Assembly (NCBI RefSeq): GCF_024172095.1
Contig: NZ_JAMZDX010000007.1
Coordinates: forward strand, 186,001 to 250,000
Direction of reading: 5' to 3'
DNA from: Kitasatospora cinereorecta
GTDB taxonomy: Bacteria > Actinomycetota > Actinomycetes > Streptomycetales > Streptomycetaceae
DNA: 64,000 bases
In this document: one piece after another, positions 24,680 to 33,206 of the stretch
How the letters are laid out: every line of letters starts with the position of its first letter
Position numbering within the stretch: position 1 is the first letter of the stretch
The notes under the pieces: model-generated
Seen by the model: only the letters and a program-made list of their open reading frames with translations
The model's database searches: none
Told to the model about the DNA's origin: nothing
Program-made: the position numbers and the translations under genes

Positions 24680-25489
24680 GTGCTTCGCCTCCGTACCCTC
24701 GCCGCGGCGGCCGCCGCGCTGTGCTGCGCCGCTGCCCTGACCGCCTGCGACCCCGACGGCTCCGGCTCCGACGGTGCCACCGCCACCGCCGCGAGCTCGA
24801 CCTCCCCGTCCGCCGCCTCGGCCCCGGCGTCCGCGCCCGCCTCCGCCGCCGCGTCGGCGTCCGCCTCGGCCGGCAAGCCCGGCGGCGCGCCCTCCACGCT
24901 GCCGGCCGGCATCTGGATCGCCACGACGGACGTCCCGCTCGACTCGGTCTACCACTGGCAGACCCCGTCGGCGGTGGCCAAGGCCGCCAAGGCGCCCGCC
25001 TTCCAGTTCGAGACGCTCTGCCACAGCAAGCGCTCGGCCGACCTCGACACCACCGCCAAGGGCGCGCAGAACGGCGCCGTGGCCCAGCTCGGCAAGGGCG
25101 GCGCCGCCGAGTGGCAGGCCCAGGAGACCATCCTCAGCTGGGGCCCGGCCAAGTCCAGCGGGCCCGCCCAGACCGCCTACGCCTTCACCGGGTCCCTCGC
25201 GGCCGAGGTCAAGGCCTGCGCGTCCACCGCCCCCGGCGCCACCGTGAAGGTGGACACCGAGGACGGCGGAAACCTGTTCGTCGCGACCCTGACCGTGCCG
25301 CAGTCCGGCGGCGGCAGCGTCACCCTGCACGAGTACCTGACCACCTCCGGCGCGACCGTCGCCGAACTCTCGGTCTGGGCCTCCGTGCCGGCCGGCGGCA
25401 AGCCGCGAACCGCCTGGTCGGCTCCGTCCGAGATCGAGGTGGGCAAGGCGCTCGGCGTCCCGATCTGCACCGCCCTCAAGGACTGCTGA
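24680..25489 (+). CDS. Secreted lipoprotein of unknown function
   Basis: A 269-residue protein starts at GTG 5 bases after AAGGA. Its signal peptide ends in LTAC (lipidated Cys near residue 23). A low-complexity Ala/Ser linker (about 35-65) precedes a soluble domain with two probable disulfide Cys pairs (ETLCHSK, VKACAST, ICTALKDC). The domain fold was not recognised. The gene lies 49 bases after the transglycosylase gene in the same direction, so the two may form an operon. It may be a surface partner or inhibitor of the transglycosylase; that is only a guess from position. Confidence 0.85.
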   Translation: MLRLRTLAAAAAALCCAAALTACDPDGSGSDGATATAASSTSPSAASAPASAPASAAASASASAGKPGGAPSTLPAGIWIATTDVPLDSVYHWQTPSAVAKAAKAPAFQFETLCHSKRSADLDTTAKGAQNGAVAQLGKGGAAEWQAQETILSWGPAKSSGPAQTAYAFTGSLAAEVKACASTAPGATVKVDTEDGGNLFVATLTVPQSGGGSVTLHEYLTTSGATVAELSVWASVPAGGKPRTAWSAPSEIEVGKALGVPICTALKDC

Positions 25490-25526
25490 CCGGAGATCCG
25501 CTCCCTCCGCCCGGGTCCGGCGGCGC

Positions 25527-26414
25527 TCAGTACACGTTCACGCCGTACGCGGCGAGCGCCGCCGGGACGGGCTGGAAGAACGTCGTGCCGCCGGACTTGC
25601 AGTCGCCGCTGCCGCCGGAGGTCAGCCCCAACGCCTTGGCGCCGTCGAACAGCGGGCCGCCCGAGTCGCCCGGCTCGGCGCAGACGTTGGTCTGGATCAT
25701 CCCGCGGACCGTCCCGCTGCCCGCGTAGCGCACCGTCACATTCAGTGCGGTGACGCTGCCGCCGTGCGTGCCCGTGGTCGAGCCGGTCCGCTGGACCGCC
25801 TCGCCGACGAACGCCGCCGGGGCCGAGGTGAACCCGCCCGGGTGGGGCAGAGCGCTGTTGTCGTAGCGGACCAGCGCGTAGTCGTGGCTCGGGAAGGTGG
25901 ACGAGACCGTCGGGCCGATCAGGGTCGTGTGCGCCGAATCGGTGTACCAGGTGCTCGCCACGTTGCCGCAGTGCCCGGCGGTCAGGAAGTACGTGGTGCT
26001 GTCGCTGCCGACCACGTTGAAGCCCAGCGAGCAGCGGTAGCCGCCGCCGTAGATCGCATCGCCCGCCGCGGTCAGCGGACGGAACACGCCGGCGGTCCGC
26101 TCGACCTTCAGCGCCGCGGCGTCCACGCCCGCCGAACGGGCGATCCGGGCCAGCCCGCCCGCGGTCACCGTACTGTCCATCAGGACGTGCACCCGGCCGT
26201 CGGTGGTGTCCACGTACCAGGCCGTCCCGGCGACGTCGGCGCGCAGCACCGCTTCGTCGACCCGGGCCAGGGTGGCCGGGTCCCGCATCGGCGTGGGTGC
26301 GGCCGCTGCGGGCAGGGCGACGCCGGTCGCCACCGCTGTCGTGGCGACCGCGACCGCCAGAACGGTCATCAGCCGGGTCCGGCGGCGGCCGCGGGTGGTG
26401 TGCTCGGTTCTCAC
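25527..26414 (-). CDS. Streptogrisin-type S1 serine protease (pre-pro-enzyme)
   Basis: This 295-residue chymotrypsin-fold protease has the full triad: His148 in TAGHCG, Asp178 in HDYALV and Ser251 in GDSGGPL. Residues 1-40 are a signal peptide. About 40-115 is the alpha-lytic-type propeptide, which helps folding and is cut off. The mature enzyme starts near IYGGGYRCSLGF. Length matches the short streptogrisin A/B class, with no added binding domain. The GTG start follows a near-perfect AGGAGGA. It would digest proteins outside the cell. Three phased 10-base repeats lie 47 bases upstream of the start and may take part in control. Confidence 0.95.
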   Translation of the reverse strand: MRTEHTTRGRRRTRLMTVLAVAVATTAVATGVALPAAAAPTPMRDPATLARVDEAVLRADVAGTAWYVDTTDGRVHVLMDSTVTAGGLARIARSAGVDAAALKVERTAGVFRPLTAAGDAIYGGGYRCSLGFNVVGSDSTTYFLTAGHCGNVASTWYTDSAHTTLIGPTVSSTFPSHDYALVRYDNSALPHPGGFTSAPAAFVGEAVQRTGSTTGTHGGSVTALNVTVRYAGSGTVRGMIQTNVCAEPGDSGGPLFDGAKALGLTSGGSGDCKSGGTTFFQPVPAALAAYGVNVY

Positions 26415-26460
26415 TGGTCTCCTCCTAGGAGTGGAGAGTCCCCCCGGTTCGGTGGCCGCC

Positions 26461-26490
26461 TGATCTGCACTGATCTGCTCTGATCTGCTC
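26461..26490. repeat. Three phased 10-bp repeats upstream of the protease gene
   Basis: TGATCTGCAC, TGATCTGCTC and TGATCTGCTC follow each other directly. A 10-base period puts the copies on one face of the helix, as expected for a cooperative regulator site in the protease promoter region. Confidence 0.8.
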
Positions 26491-26603
26491 CTGACAGGCG
26501 GTCACCTGGAGTATTCGTCTGCTGACGGAGCGCCACAAGTCGACGCGCGGCCGCCTTGATCGGATCATCTGAAAAGCGCAGTGGCTTGCCCGGCGTGCCG
26601 CGA

Positions 26604-27854
26604 TCAGGCGTCGGCGATGCCGTCGAGGGCGGACAGCACCGGGCCCACGCCGTCCTCGGCCCGCAGCCCGGCGGCCAGGGCGGCGGCCCGCCGCCGGTAG
26701 CCCGGATCGTCCACCACCCGGCGCAGCGCCGCGGCCAGCGACGGCGAGGCGAGGCGGCGCAGCGGGATCGCCGTCGGTGCCACCCCGAGCCCCACCAGCC
26801 GGTCGGCCCAGAACCCGGCGTCGAACTGCACCGGCAGCGGCACCGCCGGCACCCCCGCGCGCAACGCCGCCGCGGTGGTGCCCGCCCCGGCGTGGTGCAC
26901 CACCGCCGCCATCCGCGGGAAGAGCAGGCCGTGCGGCAACTCGTCGACGGTGAGCATGTCCTCTCCGTCGGCCGCCAGGTCGCTCCAGCCGCGCTGCATC
27001 ACCCCCCGAAGGCCCGCCGCCCGCAGCGCCGCCACCAGCTCACGGCTCAGCCGGTCCGGATCCGGCACGGTGGCGCTGCCCAGCCCCACGAACACCGGCG
27101 CCGGCCCGGCCGCGAGGAACTCCTCGACCCGGCACGGCAGTCGACCCGCCGGCGGGCAGTACGGCCACCAGTACCCGGCCACCCGCAGCCCCGGACGCCA
27201 GTCCCGGGGCCGCGGCACCACCAGTTCGCTGAAACCGTGGAGGACCGGCCAGTCCTGCCGCTCCCGGGCGCGCCGGGCCGCCCGCGTCCGACTCGGCGGC
27301 AGGCCGAGGCGGGTCCGCAGCCGGCGCACGGTGTCCGCGAAGATCGCGTCCACGGCGGCGCCCACCACCCGGCCCGCCAGCAGGTTCCCCGCCGCGCCGT
27401 AGCCGCGCGCGCCCAGCACCGGCGGGCCGAACTCCGCGGTCGCCGCCAGCGGCTGCAGATACACGCCGACGGTCGGCCGGCCCAGGCCCGCGCCGATGGT
27501 GTGCCCCAGCGGACCGAGCGAGCCCGACACCAGCAGCACGTCCTGGTCCTGCGCCGCGTCGAGCAGCCCGTCCGCCATCTCGCCGACCAGCCCGCGCGCC
27601 ATCGCGACCACCCGGGCGAACTTGGCCGCCCCGCCCCGGCTGCGGTGCAGGCCCTGGCCGCGCGCCGACGCCAGCTCCGCCCGTGGATCGACCGGCAGCG
27701 GACGGAACCCGATCCCCGCGTCCGCGGCGAGCGGGGCGAACCGGGCATGGGTCACCAGGGTGACCCGGTGGCCCGCCGCCGCCAGCCCGTGGCCGAGACC
27801 CGTGTACGGCGCGACATCGCCGCGCGAACCCGCCGTCATCAACGCGACCCGCAT
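26604..27854 (-). CDS. Family 1 glycosyltransferase (UDP-glucosyltransferase-like)
   Basis: This 416-residue GT-B protein starts MRVALMTAGSRGDVAPYTGLG, the standard opening of bacterial sterol/antibiotic glucosyltransferases. The C-terminal donor-binding region has VFVGLGSATVPDPD, VVHHAGAGTTAAALRAGVPAV and VQFDAGFWADRL, which match the UGT signature. It transfers a sugar from a nucleotide donor to a small hydrophobic acceptor such as a sterol, carotenoid or macrolide. No acceptor pathway is adjacent. It lies 26 bases after an EamA permease gene in the same direction, so the two are probably cotranscribed. No clear ribosome site precedes the ATG; a GTG 10 codons upstream is an alternative. Confidence 0.92.
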   Translation of the reverse strand: MRVALMTAGSRGDVAPYTGLGHGLAAAGHRVTLVTHARFAPLAADAGIGFRPLPVDPRAELASARGQGLHRSRGGAAKFARVVAMARGLVGEMADGLLDAAQDQDVLLVSGSLGPLGHTIGAGLGRPTVGVYLQPLAATAEFGPPVLGARGYGAAGNLLAGRVVGAAVDAIFADTVRRLRTRLGLPPSRTRAARRARERQDWPVLHGFSELVVPRPRDWRPGLRVAGYWWPYCPPAGRLPCRVEEFLAAGPAPVFVGLGSATVPDPDRLSRELVAALRAAGLRGVMQRGWSDLAADGEDMLTVDELPHGLLFPRMAAVVHHAGAGTTAAALRAGVPAVPLPVQFDAGFWADRLVGLGVAPTAIPLRRLASPSLAAALRRVVDDPGYRRRAAALAAGLRAEDGVGPVLSALDGIADA

Positions 27855-27880
27855 GGCAGCAGTATGGCGGGCGCGGTCGC

Positions 27881-28843
27881 TCACGCCCGACGGAGCGTCA
27901 CCTGACACTCCGGAGGTCGTACGGCCGGCGCACCGAGGGTGCGGGTCGTACGGTGCCCGGGGCGGGACGGGCTCCGGGTGAGGACGACCGCCGCGACCAC
28001 CGCCGCCCCGCCGACCAGCGCGTTCCAGCCGACCGGCTCGCCGAGGAGCAGCGCACCGAGCGCCGTCGACCACAGCGGCGTCGCGTACGTCACCGCGGTG
28101 GCCACCACCGCCCCCGCCTCCCGCACCATCGCCAGATTGAGGACGTACGCGAAACCGGTGCCCACCGCCCCGAGCAGCACCAGCGCGGCCACCGCCCGCA
28201 CGCCCGGCCAGTGCGGCGCACCCGACACCAGCGGCGCCACCACCGCGGTCTCCACCGCGGCGCAGCCGATCTGCACCGCCGACAGGGCCGCCGCCGACCC
28301 CGGACGGTCCGACAGGATCCGCCGCAGATAGGTGAACCCGGCCCCGTAGCAGCACGTCGCCGCCAGACACGCCAGCCCGCCCGTCCCCAGTCCGGCCCCC
28401 GCGCCCCGCCAGACGCCGAGCACCGTCAGGACCCCCGCGAAGCCCAGCACCAGCCCCGCCAGCCGGCGCGGCCCCGGGCGGCGCTCCGCCGCGACCGTCG
28501 CCACCGTGAACAGCAGCGTGAACAGCGGCGTCGTCGCGTTCACCACCCCCGCCAGCACCGAGCTGACCCTCGTCTCGCCGTACGAGAACAGCATGAACGG
28601 CACCGTGTTGAGCAGTACCGCGGCCACCGCCGAATGCCCCCACGTCGCCGCGTCGCGCGGCACCGGGACCCGGCGCAACCCCACCAGCGACCACAGCGCC
28701 ACCGCACCGAACACGCACCGCCAGCACGCCACCCACGCCGGCGACACCCCCGCGTCCACCGCCGTCTTGATCAGGACGAAACTCGCGCCCCAGATCGCCG
28801 ACAGCAGTACGAACCCCGGCCACCAGCGCCGCACCCCGACCAC
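27881..28843 (-). CDS. EamA/DMT-family permease
   Basis: A 320-residue protein with ten hydrophobic helices forms two EamA repeats. The first begins VLLSAIWGASFVLIK and carries NTVPFMLFSYGETRVSSVLAG. The second ends ATPLWSTALGALLLGEPVGW. Members export amino acids or other small metabolites; the substrate here is unknown. The start is one of two GTG codons, 28843 (chosen) or 28834. It is divergent from the LysR gene with 105 bases between them, a classic arrangement for LysR control. Confidence 0.93.
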   Translation of the reverse strand: MVGVRRWWPGFVLLSAIWGASFVLIKTAVDAGVSPAWVACWRCVFGAVALWSLVGLRRVPVPRDAATWGHSAVAAVLLNTVPFMLFSYGETRVSSVLAGVVNATTPLFTLLFTVATVAAERRPGPRRLAGLVLGFAGVLTVLGVWRGAGAGLGTGGLACLAATCCYGAGFTYLRRILSDRPGSAAALSAVQIGCAAVETAVVAPLVSGAPHWPGVRAVAALVLLGAVGTGFAYVLNLAMVREAGAVVATAVTYATPLWSTALGALLLGEPVGWNALVGGAAVVAAVVLTRSPSRPGHRTTRTLGAPAVRPPECQVTLRRA

Positions 28844-28948
28844 CTGCCCTCTTCCGGCCGCGGCCCGTCCGCGGCGATGGACAGAGCGTGCCGCGCGGCC
28901 CGATCATGAGTCCAACAAGTGGCCCGACCCGGGAGATGAGGAAGTCTC

Positions 28949-29851
28949 ATGACGGCAGAGCTGAACCTGGCCCAGCTCCGGGCACTCGTCGCGGTCGCCG
29001 ACCACGGCGGATTCGGCGCCGCCGCAGCCGAACTCGGCATCAGCCAGTCCGCCGTCTCGCACGCCGTCGCCGCCCTCGAACGGGCCCTCGGCGCGCCCGT
29101 CCTCCACCGCACCACCCCCGCCCGCACCACCCCGCTCGGGACCCGCATCCTCCCCCACGCCCGCACCGCCGTCACCGCCACGGCCGCCGTCCGCACCATC
29201 GCCACCAGCCACTCCGGCGGCCTCACCGGCACCGTCCGCCTCGCCGCCCCCGCCACCGTCTGCCAGGGCCTGCTCCCCGGACTGCTCCGCGAATGGCGCA
29301 CCGCCCACCCGCGACTCACCGTCCAGATCTTCGAAGGCGAGGACGACGAACTCGGCGTCTGGCTCGAAGCCGGCACCGTCGACGCCGCCGTCCTCGTCGA
29401 CGCCGACCCCGCCCCGGCCGGCGCCGTACCGCTCGGCAGCGACGCGATGCACGCCGTCCTGCGCCGCGACCACCCGCTCGCCGACCAGCCCGCCATCGAC
29501 GTCGCCGACCTCGAGGACGACGACTTCCTGCTCTCCGAAGGCGGCTGCGAACGGCACATCCGCGACGTCTACCGGCGGGCCGGCGTCCGCTTCACCGCCC
29601 GCCACCGCATCCGCGACCTCAACACCCTGATCGGCATGGTCCACGCGGGCCTCGGCGTCTCCGTCATGCCGGCCCTCGCCCAGACCATGCTGCCGCCCGA
29701 CTGCGTCCTCGTCCCGGTCCGCCCCGCCGTCCACCGCACCCTCACCCTGACCGGCCCCACCACCCGGCCCTGGGCACCCGCGGTCGGCGGACTGCTCGCC
29801 GCGACCCGCCCCGCGACTCAGCCGCCGCCCAGCAGCCCCACCACCTCGTAG
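28949..29851 (+). CDS. LysR-family transcriptional regulator
   Basis: This 300-residue protein has the N-terminal winged helix of LysR proteins (LAQLRALVAVADHGGFGAAA, SQSAVSHAVAALE) and a substrate-binding domain with GTVRLAAPATVCQGLLP and the C-terminal GLGVSVMPALA strand. It should bind the shared 105-base gap and control the EamA permease gene, probably in response to the exported metabolite. GAGGAAG lies just before the ATG. Its 3' end overlaps the convergent small secreted protein gene by 34 bases. Confidence 0.94.
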   Translation: MTAELNLAQLRALVAVADHGGFGAAAAELGISQSAVSHAVAALERALGAPVLHRTTPARTTPLGTRILPHARTAVTATAAVRTIATSHSGGLTGTVRLAAPATVCQGLLPGLLREWRTAHPRLTVQIFEGEDDELGVWLEAGTVDAAVLVDADPAPAGAVPLGSDAMHAVLRRDHPLADQPAIDVADLEDDDFLLSEGGCERHIRDVYRRAGVRFTARHRIRDLNTLIGMVHAGLGVSVMPALAQTMLPPDCVLVPVRPAVHRTLTLTGPTTRPWAPAVGGLLAATRPATQPPPSSPTTS

Positions 29852-30054
29852 CCCAGCCCGCCCAGCGTCGGCAGCGCCCCGAGATCGGTGATCGCCCCGA
29901 CCGGAATGCTGTACCCCTGGTTCACCTGCGGCTGCGCCGGACCCTCCGCCACCGGCGCGATCGCCCCCGCACTCCCCGCCCCGCCCCCGACCACCCCGGC
30001 CAGCACCACCGCACCGACCGCCGCCACCCGCACCACACACCGCATCATTCGCAT
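29818..30054 (-). CDS. Small secreted protein
   Basis: A 78-residue protein has a signal peptide (MRMMRCVVRVAAVGAVVLAG, cleavage near GSAGA). The mature part of about 45 residues is rich in Gly, Pro and Leu and ends in LGGLGYEVVGLLGGG. No Cys is seen in the mature part. It resembles the many small exported peptides of streptomycetes, but no family was recognised. No good ribosome site is visible, and the gene overlaps the LysR 3' end on the opposite strand. Confidence 0.55.
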   Translation of the reverse strand: MRMMRCVVRVAAVGAVVLAGVVGGGAGSAGAIAPVAEGPAQPQVNQGYSIPVGAITDLGALPTLGGLGYEVVGLLGGG

Positions 30055-30306
30055 ACCCGGACAACGACCGGCCCCGCTGAAGGCAACGCCGACCTGGAGA
30101 CCGGTCTGCCCCGCCCGGCCGGAGCGTCGTCACCACCTCGCCGTACGACCGAGCCGTCGGCCACAGGCGCTCTCTCCGGTGACCTGCAGGGCTGCTGCGA
30201 GCCGGGACCGGGCGGACAACGCTGTCGCGGAAACCCCGGTGCGCCGGCCCTCGGAGGACTACCCTGATGGCCATTCTCCATCGAGGTCGTACGGGGGGCA
30301 GGCAGA

Positions 30307-31590
30307 GTGACGGCCACGCAGAGATCCGGTTCAGCGCGGTCCGGGGCCGCCGGGCCGAGGGGCGGCGTCCAGCTCCTCAGGGTCAAGAGTGCGCTCATGA
30401 CAGTCGCACCGTTCACCGCTGCGCTCATCACCTTCAAGACCGTGCTCGACTATGCGCCCAAGTCCTGGTTCCCGGCCGAGTTCCTGCAGTACCTGTTCGC
30501 GGGCCTGTGCGCCCTCTGCGTGGGACTGTCCATCAGACTGCTCGGCGCTGCGCCGGGCGCCCCACGGGCACGCGCGGCCGGTGCCAGGGGCTCCCACGGA
30601 ACCGCCGGCCCGTCAGCTCACACGATCCTGACGGACACGGCCCGCGGAGTGGCCGGACAGCACCGGACGGTCACCCACCAGGGGACTGTCCTGCACGGCT
30701 GGCCTCAGTACCTCAACGATCCCGTCCCGCCCACTGCGGTGGGAACCTCCTACGGCGTCCGCATCCTGGCACTGCTGGACCTGTACGACGCGAGCATCAA
30801 CAGGCACGACCTGTCCGCCACCCTGCTTGCCCTGCAGCGACCCGGCGGCGGGTGGGCCGCAAGTACCCAGCGGCAGCGCGGACGACCCGAGGTGACCAGC
30901 TGGGTCATCGCCTCACTGTGTCGACTCGGAATGGAGAGGGGAGCGAAGCAGCAGCTCGTGGCGGCACTTGAAGACATGCTGGAGCCGCGACTCGATCCGG
31001 TGGGGATGGCGAGCATCACCGTGGTCTCCACCGCCGTCTCCGCGCTGTCCGAGGTGGCCCCGACATCCTCGAAGCTTCCCGAGCTCGCAAGGCGCTTGCT
31101 CGACGGCGGTCACCATGACCAGCAGGACTCGACACCCCTGTTGTACTGGGGCGAGACCCAGTACAGCTCCTCCAGGTCCGTTGCCCACACCGCACGGGCG
31201 GCGATCGCCCTCAACGATGCCGCCAGAGCGCTGCCCGGAAATGCCGGACTGGCGAGCGGGGCGCGCGCCGCCGTGGACTGGCTGTGCCGATCGGGGACGG
31301 ACTTCCACCTGGTCGACGAGCAGTTGCGCCGCCCGGTGGCCGACGGCACGGTCGATGCCCTCTTCATCGGTCACTTCACAGCGGCATGGGTCGCCCAGGC
31401 GATCCTCGATGTCGGAGTGTCCGGGGGGATCTACGACGACTGCCTCGCCAAGGCCATGCGTGACGTGGTCGGCCGGCAGGAGAACGGGCTTTGGCGGTGG
31501 CACGACGGATCCATACCCATCTGGATGACGCAGCAGGGGGCTCAGGTAATAAAGGACCACGCATTGAGGAATCCGCAATGGCTGTTGTGA
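30307..31590 (+). CDS. Membrane-anchored prenyltransferase/squalene-cyclase-like toroid protein
   Basis: This 427-residue protein has two hydrophobic helices at about residues 28-48 and 57-78. A linker and a helical domain from about 120 to the end follow. The latter has features of alpha/alpha-toroids of the squalene cyclase/prenyltransferase kind: a GGGW turn at 180-183 followed by PEVTSWVIASLCRLG, then SVAHTARAAIALNDAA, TAAWVAQAILDVG and NGLWRWHDGSIPIWM. The class II cyclase DxDD acid motif is absent, so cyclase chemistry is unlikely; binding or sensing is possible. GTG was chosen after a GGGGGCAGG region. The 3' end overlaps the next gene by 13 bases, giving tight coupling to the EEP enzyme and the cupin-like gene. 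Sampled GC in the operon is well below that of neighbouring DNA, which suggests acquisition. Confidence 0.8.
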   Translation: MTATQRSGSARSGAAGPRGGVQLLRVKSALMTVAPFTAALITFKTVLDYAPKSWFPAEFLQYLFAGLCALCVGLSIRLLGAAPGAPRARAAGARGSHGTAGPSAHTILTDTARGVAGQHRTVTHQGTVLHGWPQYLNDPVPPTAVGTSYGVRILALLDLYDASINRHDLSATLLALQRPGGGWAASTQRQRGRPEVTSWVIASLCRLGMERGAKQQLVAALEDMLEPRLDPVGMASITVVSTAVSALSEVAPTSSKLPELARRLLDGGHHDQQDSTPLLYWGETQYSSSRSVAHTARAAIALNDAARALPGNAGLASGARAAVDWLCRSGTDFHLVDEQLRRPVADGTVDALFIGHFTAAWVAQAILDVGVSGGIYDDCLAKAMRDVVGRQENGLWRWHDGSIPIWMTQQGAQVIKDHALRNPQWLL

Positions 31591-32366
31591 ACCCGCCTCG
31601 CACCGCTCTCTCCGTCGCCAGCTGGAACCTGCACGAGGGACTGGACGCAGAGGCCGACCCACATCCCGGAGCTGCGGACAGCAACTCCATGCATTCCGTC
31701 GCCCACCTCGTCCGCGAGCACGGAATCGACGTCATCGGGCTGCAGGAAGTCGGATTCGACGCCGACGGGACGTCCGAACTCCTCGACTTCCTCCAGGCCG
31801 CGACACCGCTCCGTCACATCGCTCGGCATCCGCTTCACGAGTCCTCCTTCTTCCCGGGAAGGCTCAGCGGGGTAGCCATTGCCAGCCGGTTCCCGCTGTA
31901 CGCCCTGAAGCGGCACTCCCTGCCGAATCCTCGGCTCTCCGTCCAGCTGGGGGACGCCGAGATCAGGAGCCACGACAAGGGCTTCATGTCCGCTCAGTTC
32001 GACATCGGGGAGATCAGGATCGGAGTGACCGTCGTGCACGCCCTCCCTTTTCATCTCTTCCGGCGCGAGGCAGCGGACGCGGAATTCAAGCCCATCTGGG
32101 AGTACCTCTCCACCCGAATCGGGGAGGAGGACGCGAAGCATGCGATCATCTGCGGAGACTTCAACACGCCGGACCGCGGCCTGCTGCTTCGTGACGGTTT
32201 CCTGAAGCTGTCGAGTGCCATGGGGAAGCAACCGACCTACAAGGATGTCGCGTTGGACGACATTCTCTACGGCTTCGGACTCAGGGTCGGGAGTGCGACG
32301 ACGGTCGACAACTTCTCGGACCACAAGCTGTGTATCGCGGAAGTGCTGGTTCCGTCGGATTCCTGA
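31578..32366 (+). CDS. Endonuclease/exonuclease/phosphatase (EEP) family hydrolase
   Basis: This 262-residue protein keeps the EEP catalytic motifs: SWNLH at 15-19, LQEV with metal ligand Glu57, a central VVHALPF strand, GDFN with Asp194 and Asn196, and the final SDH with Asp248 and His249. The usual D-Y-I/D-H-I pattern appears as LDDILY. Family members cut phosphodiester or phosphomonoester bonds in nucleic acids, phosphoinositides or sphingolipids; the substrate cannot be told from sequence. There is no signal peptide, so it is cytoplasmic. GAGGA lies 7 bases before the ATG, inside the end of the toroid gene. The cupin-like gene starts 10 bases after its stop. Two hand-counted 60-base lines give 38 G+C each, against 49 in a line of the LysR gene. 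Confidence 0.88.
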   Translation: MAVVNPPRTALSVASWNLHEGLDAEADPHPGAADSNSMHSVAHLVREHGIDVIGLQEVGFDADGTSELLDFLQAATPLRHIARHPLHESSFFPGRLSGVAIASRFPLYALKRHSLPNPRLSVQLGDAEIRSHDKGFMSAQFDIGEIRIGVTVVHALPFHLFRREAADAEFKPIWEYLSTRIGEEDAKHAIICGDFNTPDRGLLLRDGFLKLSSAMGKQPTYKDVALDDILYGFGLRVGSATTVDNFSDHKLCIAEVLVPSDS

Positions 32367-32376
32367 GAGGCAGTGG

Positions 32377-33102
32377 ATGTCCATGGAGTGGGATGGGCGG
32401 GGCCCGTTCGTTCTGCGTGAGCTGGTAGGGAGTCTGGAGACGATCCTGGCCGGACCCGGGACCGACTACGCGGCCGACCTCCTGGCCCGCACCGCTGAAC
32501 TGGGTGGGTCCGGGCAGATCGCCGAGGTGATCGAGGCGGTCTCGGCCGACCGGGAGCTCTTGGGCCGCTGCGCCTCGAGATCCTTTGCCCATCCTCTGGG
32601 ATTCCAGAAATTCGTCCTGCTCGCCGGGCGGAGGTTCGAGGTCCGTCTGCACCTGTGGGTGCCAGGAGCCCAGGTGGCCACCGAGCACGTCCACAACCAC
32701 CGTTTCGCCTTTGCCTCGTACGTGCTCCTCGGGCGCCTCAGCTCCAACCTCTACGACCACGCGGCCGATGGGGTGCTGGCGGCCGGCTACCGGGAGAGCC
32801 GCTCGGCGGATGCGAGGACCTACCTGTTCAGTCCCACCGGCCTGGTCAGGGTGGTGAGACGGGAGACGACCGAGCTGTCGACCGGGATGTCCTACTTCAT
32901 GAACCCCGAGACCCTTCACCAGGTCTCCCCGGTGGACACCCCCTCGGCAAGTCTCGTCATCAAGATTCCGACGCCGCGAACGACGACGACCGTCCTCATG
33001 CCTCCGCTGCAGAAACCCCCGAGGTTCGCGGCGCGTACCGCTCTCACCCTGGACACGGCCAGGAGCATGCTCCGCGACGCCCTGGAGCTCATCCGCAGAT
33101 GA
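32377..33102 (+). CDS. Cupin-like metal-binding protein
   Basis: A 241-residue protein has a helical N-terminal third followed by a double-stranded beta-helix pattern. Metal ligands typical of cupins are visible: EHVHNHRF with His104, His106 and His108, and a later MNPETLHQV with His181. The strand FEVRLHLWVPG precedes the first motif. It resembles cysteine-dioxygenase/RmlC-type folds, but no specific family is recognised. It may be an oxygenase, isomerase or ligand sensor. GAGAGG precedes the ATG by 6 bases, and only 10 bases separate it from the EEP stop, so it is the third gene of the operon. The C-terminal helix is Arg-rich. Confidence 0.78.
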   Translation: MSMEWDGRGPFVLRELVGSLETILAGPGTDYAADLLARTAELGGSGQIAEVIEAVSADRELLGRCASRSFAHPLGFQKFVLLAGRRFEVRLHLWVPGAQVATEHVHNHRFAFASYVLLGRLSSNLYDHAADGVLAAGYRESRSADARTYLFSPTGLVRVVRRETTELSTGMSYFMNPETLHQVSPVDTPSASLVIKIPTPRTTTTVLMPPLQKPPRFAARTALTLDTARSMLRDALELIRR

Positions 33103-33206
33103 GCTCCGGCTCCTCCCGGGGCCGGAGGTGCTCGACTGCCTGGACCGGCTCCGCCGGGGCTGTCCATCCCGGCCTGCGGTCTGGGGGTGGCTGCGAAGAT
33201 ACGGGG

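Noticed and set aside
30267..30971. Alternative plus-strand start and frame (234 codons) overlapping the toroid gene
   Set aside because: It has a good ATG context, but the product is Arg/Pro-rich without pattern. The toroid frame shows clear helices and repeats.
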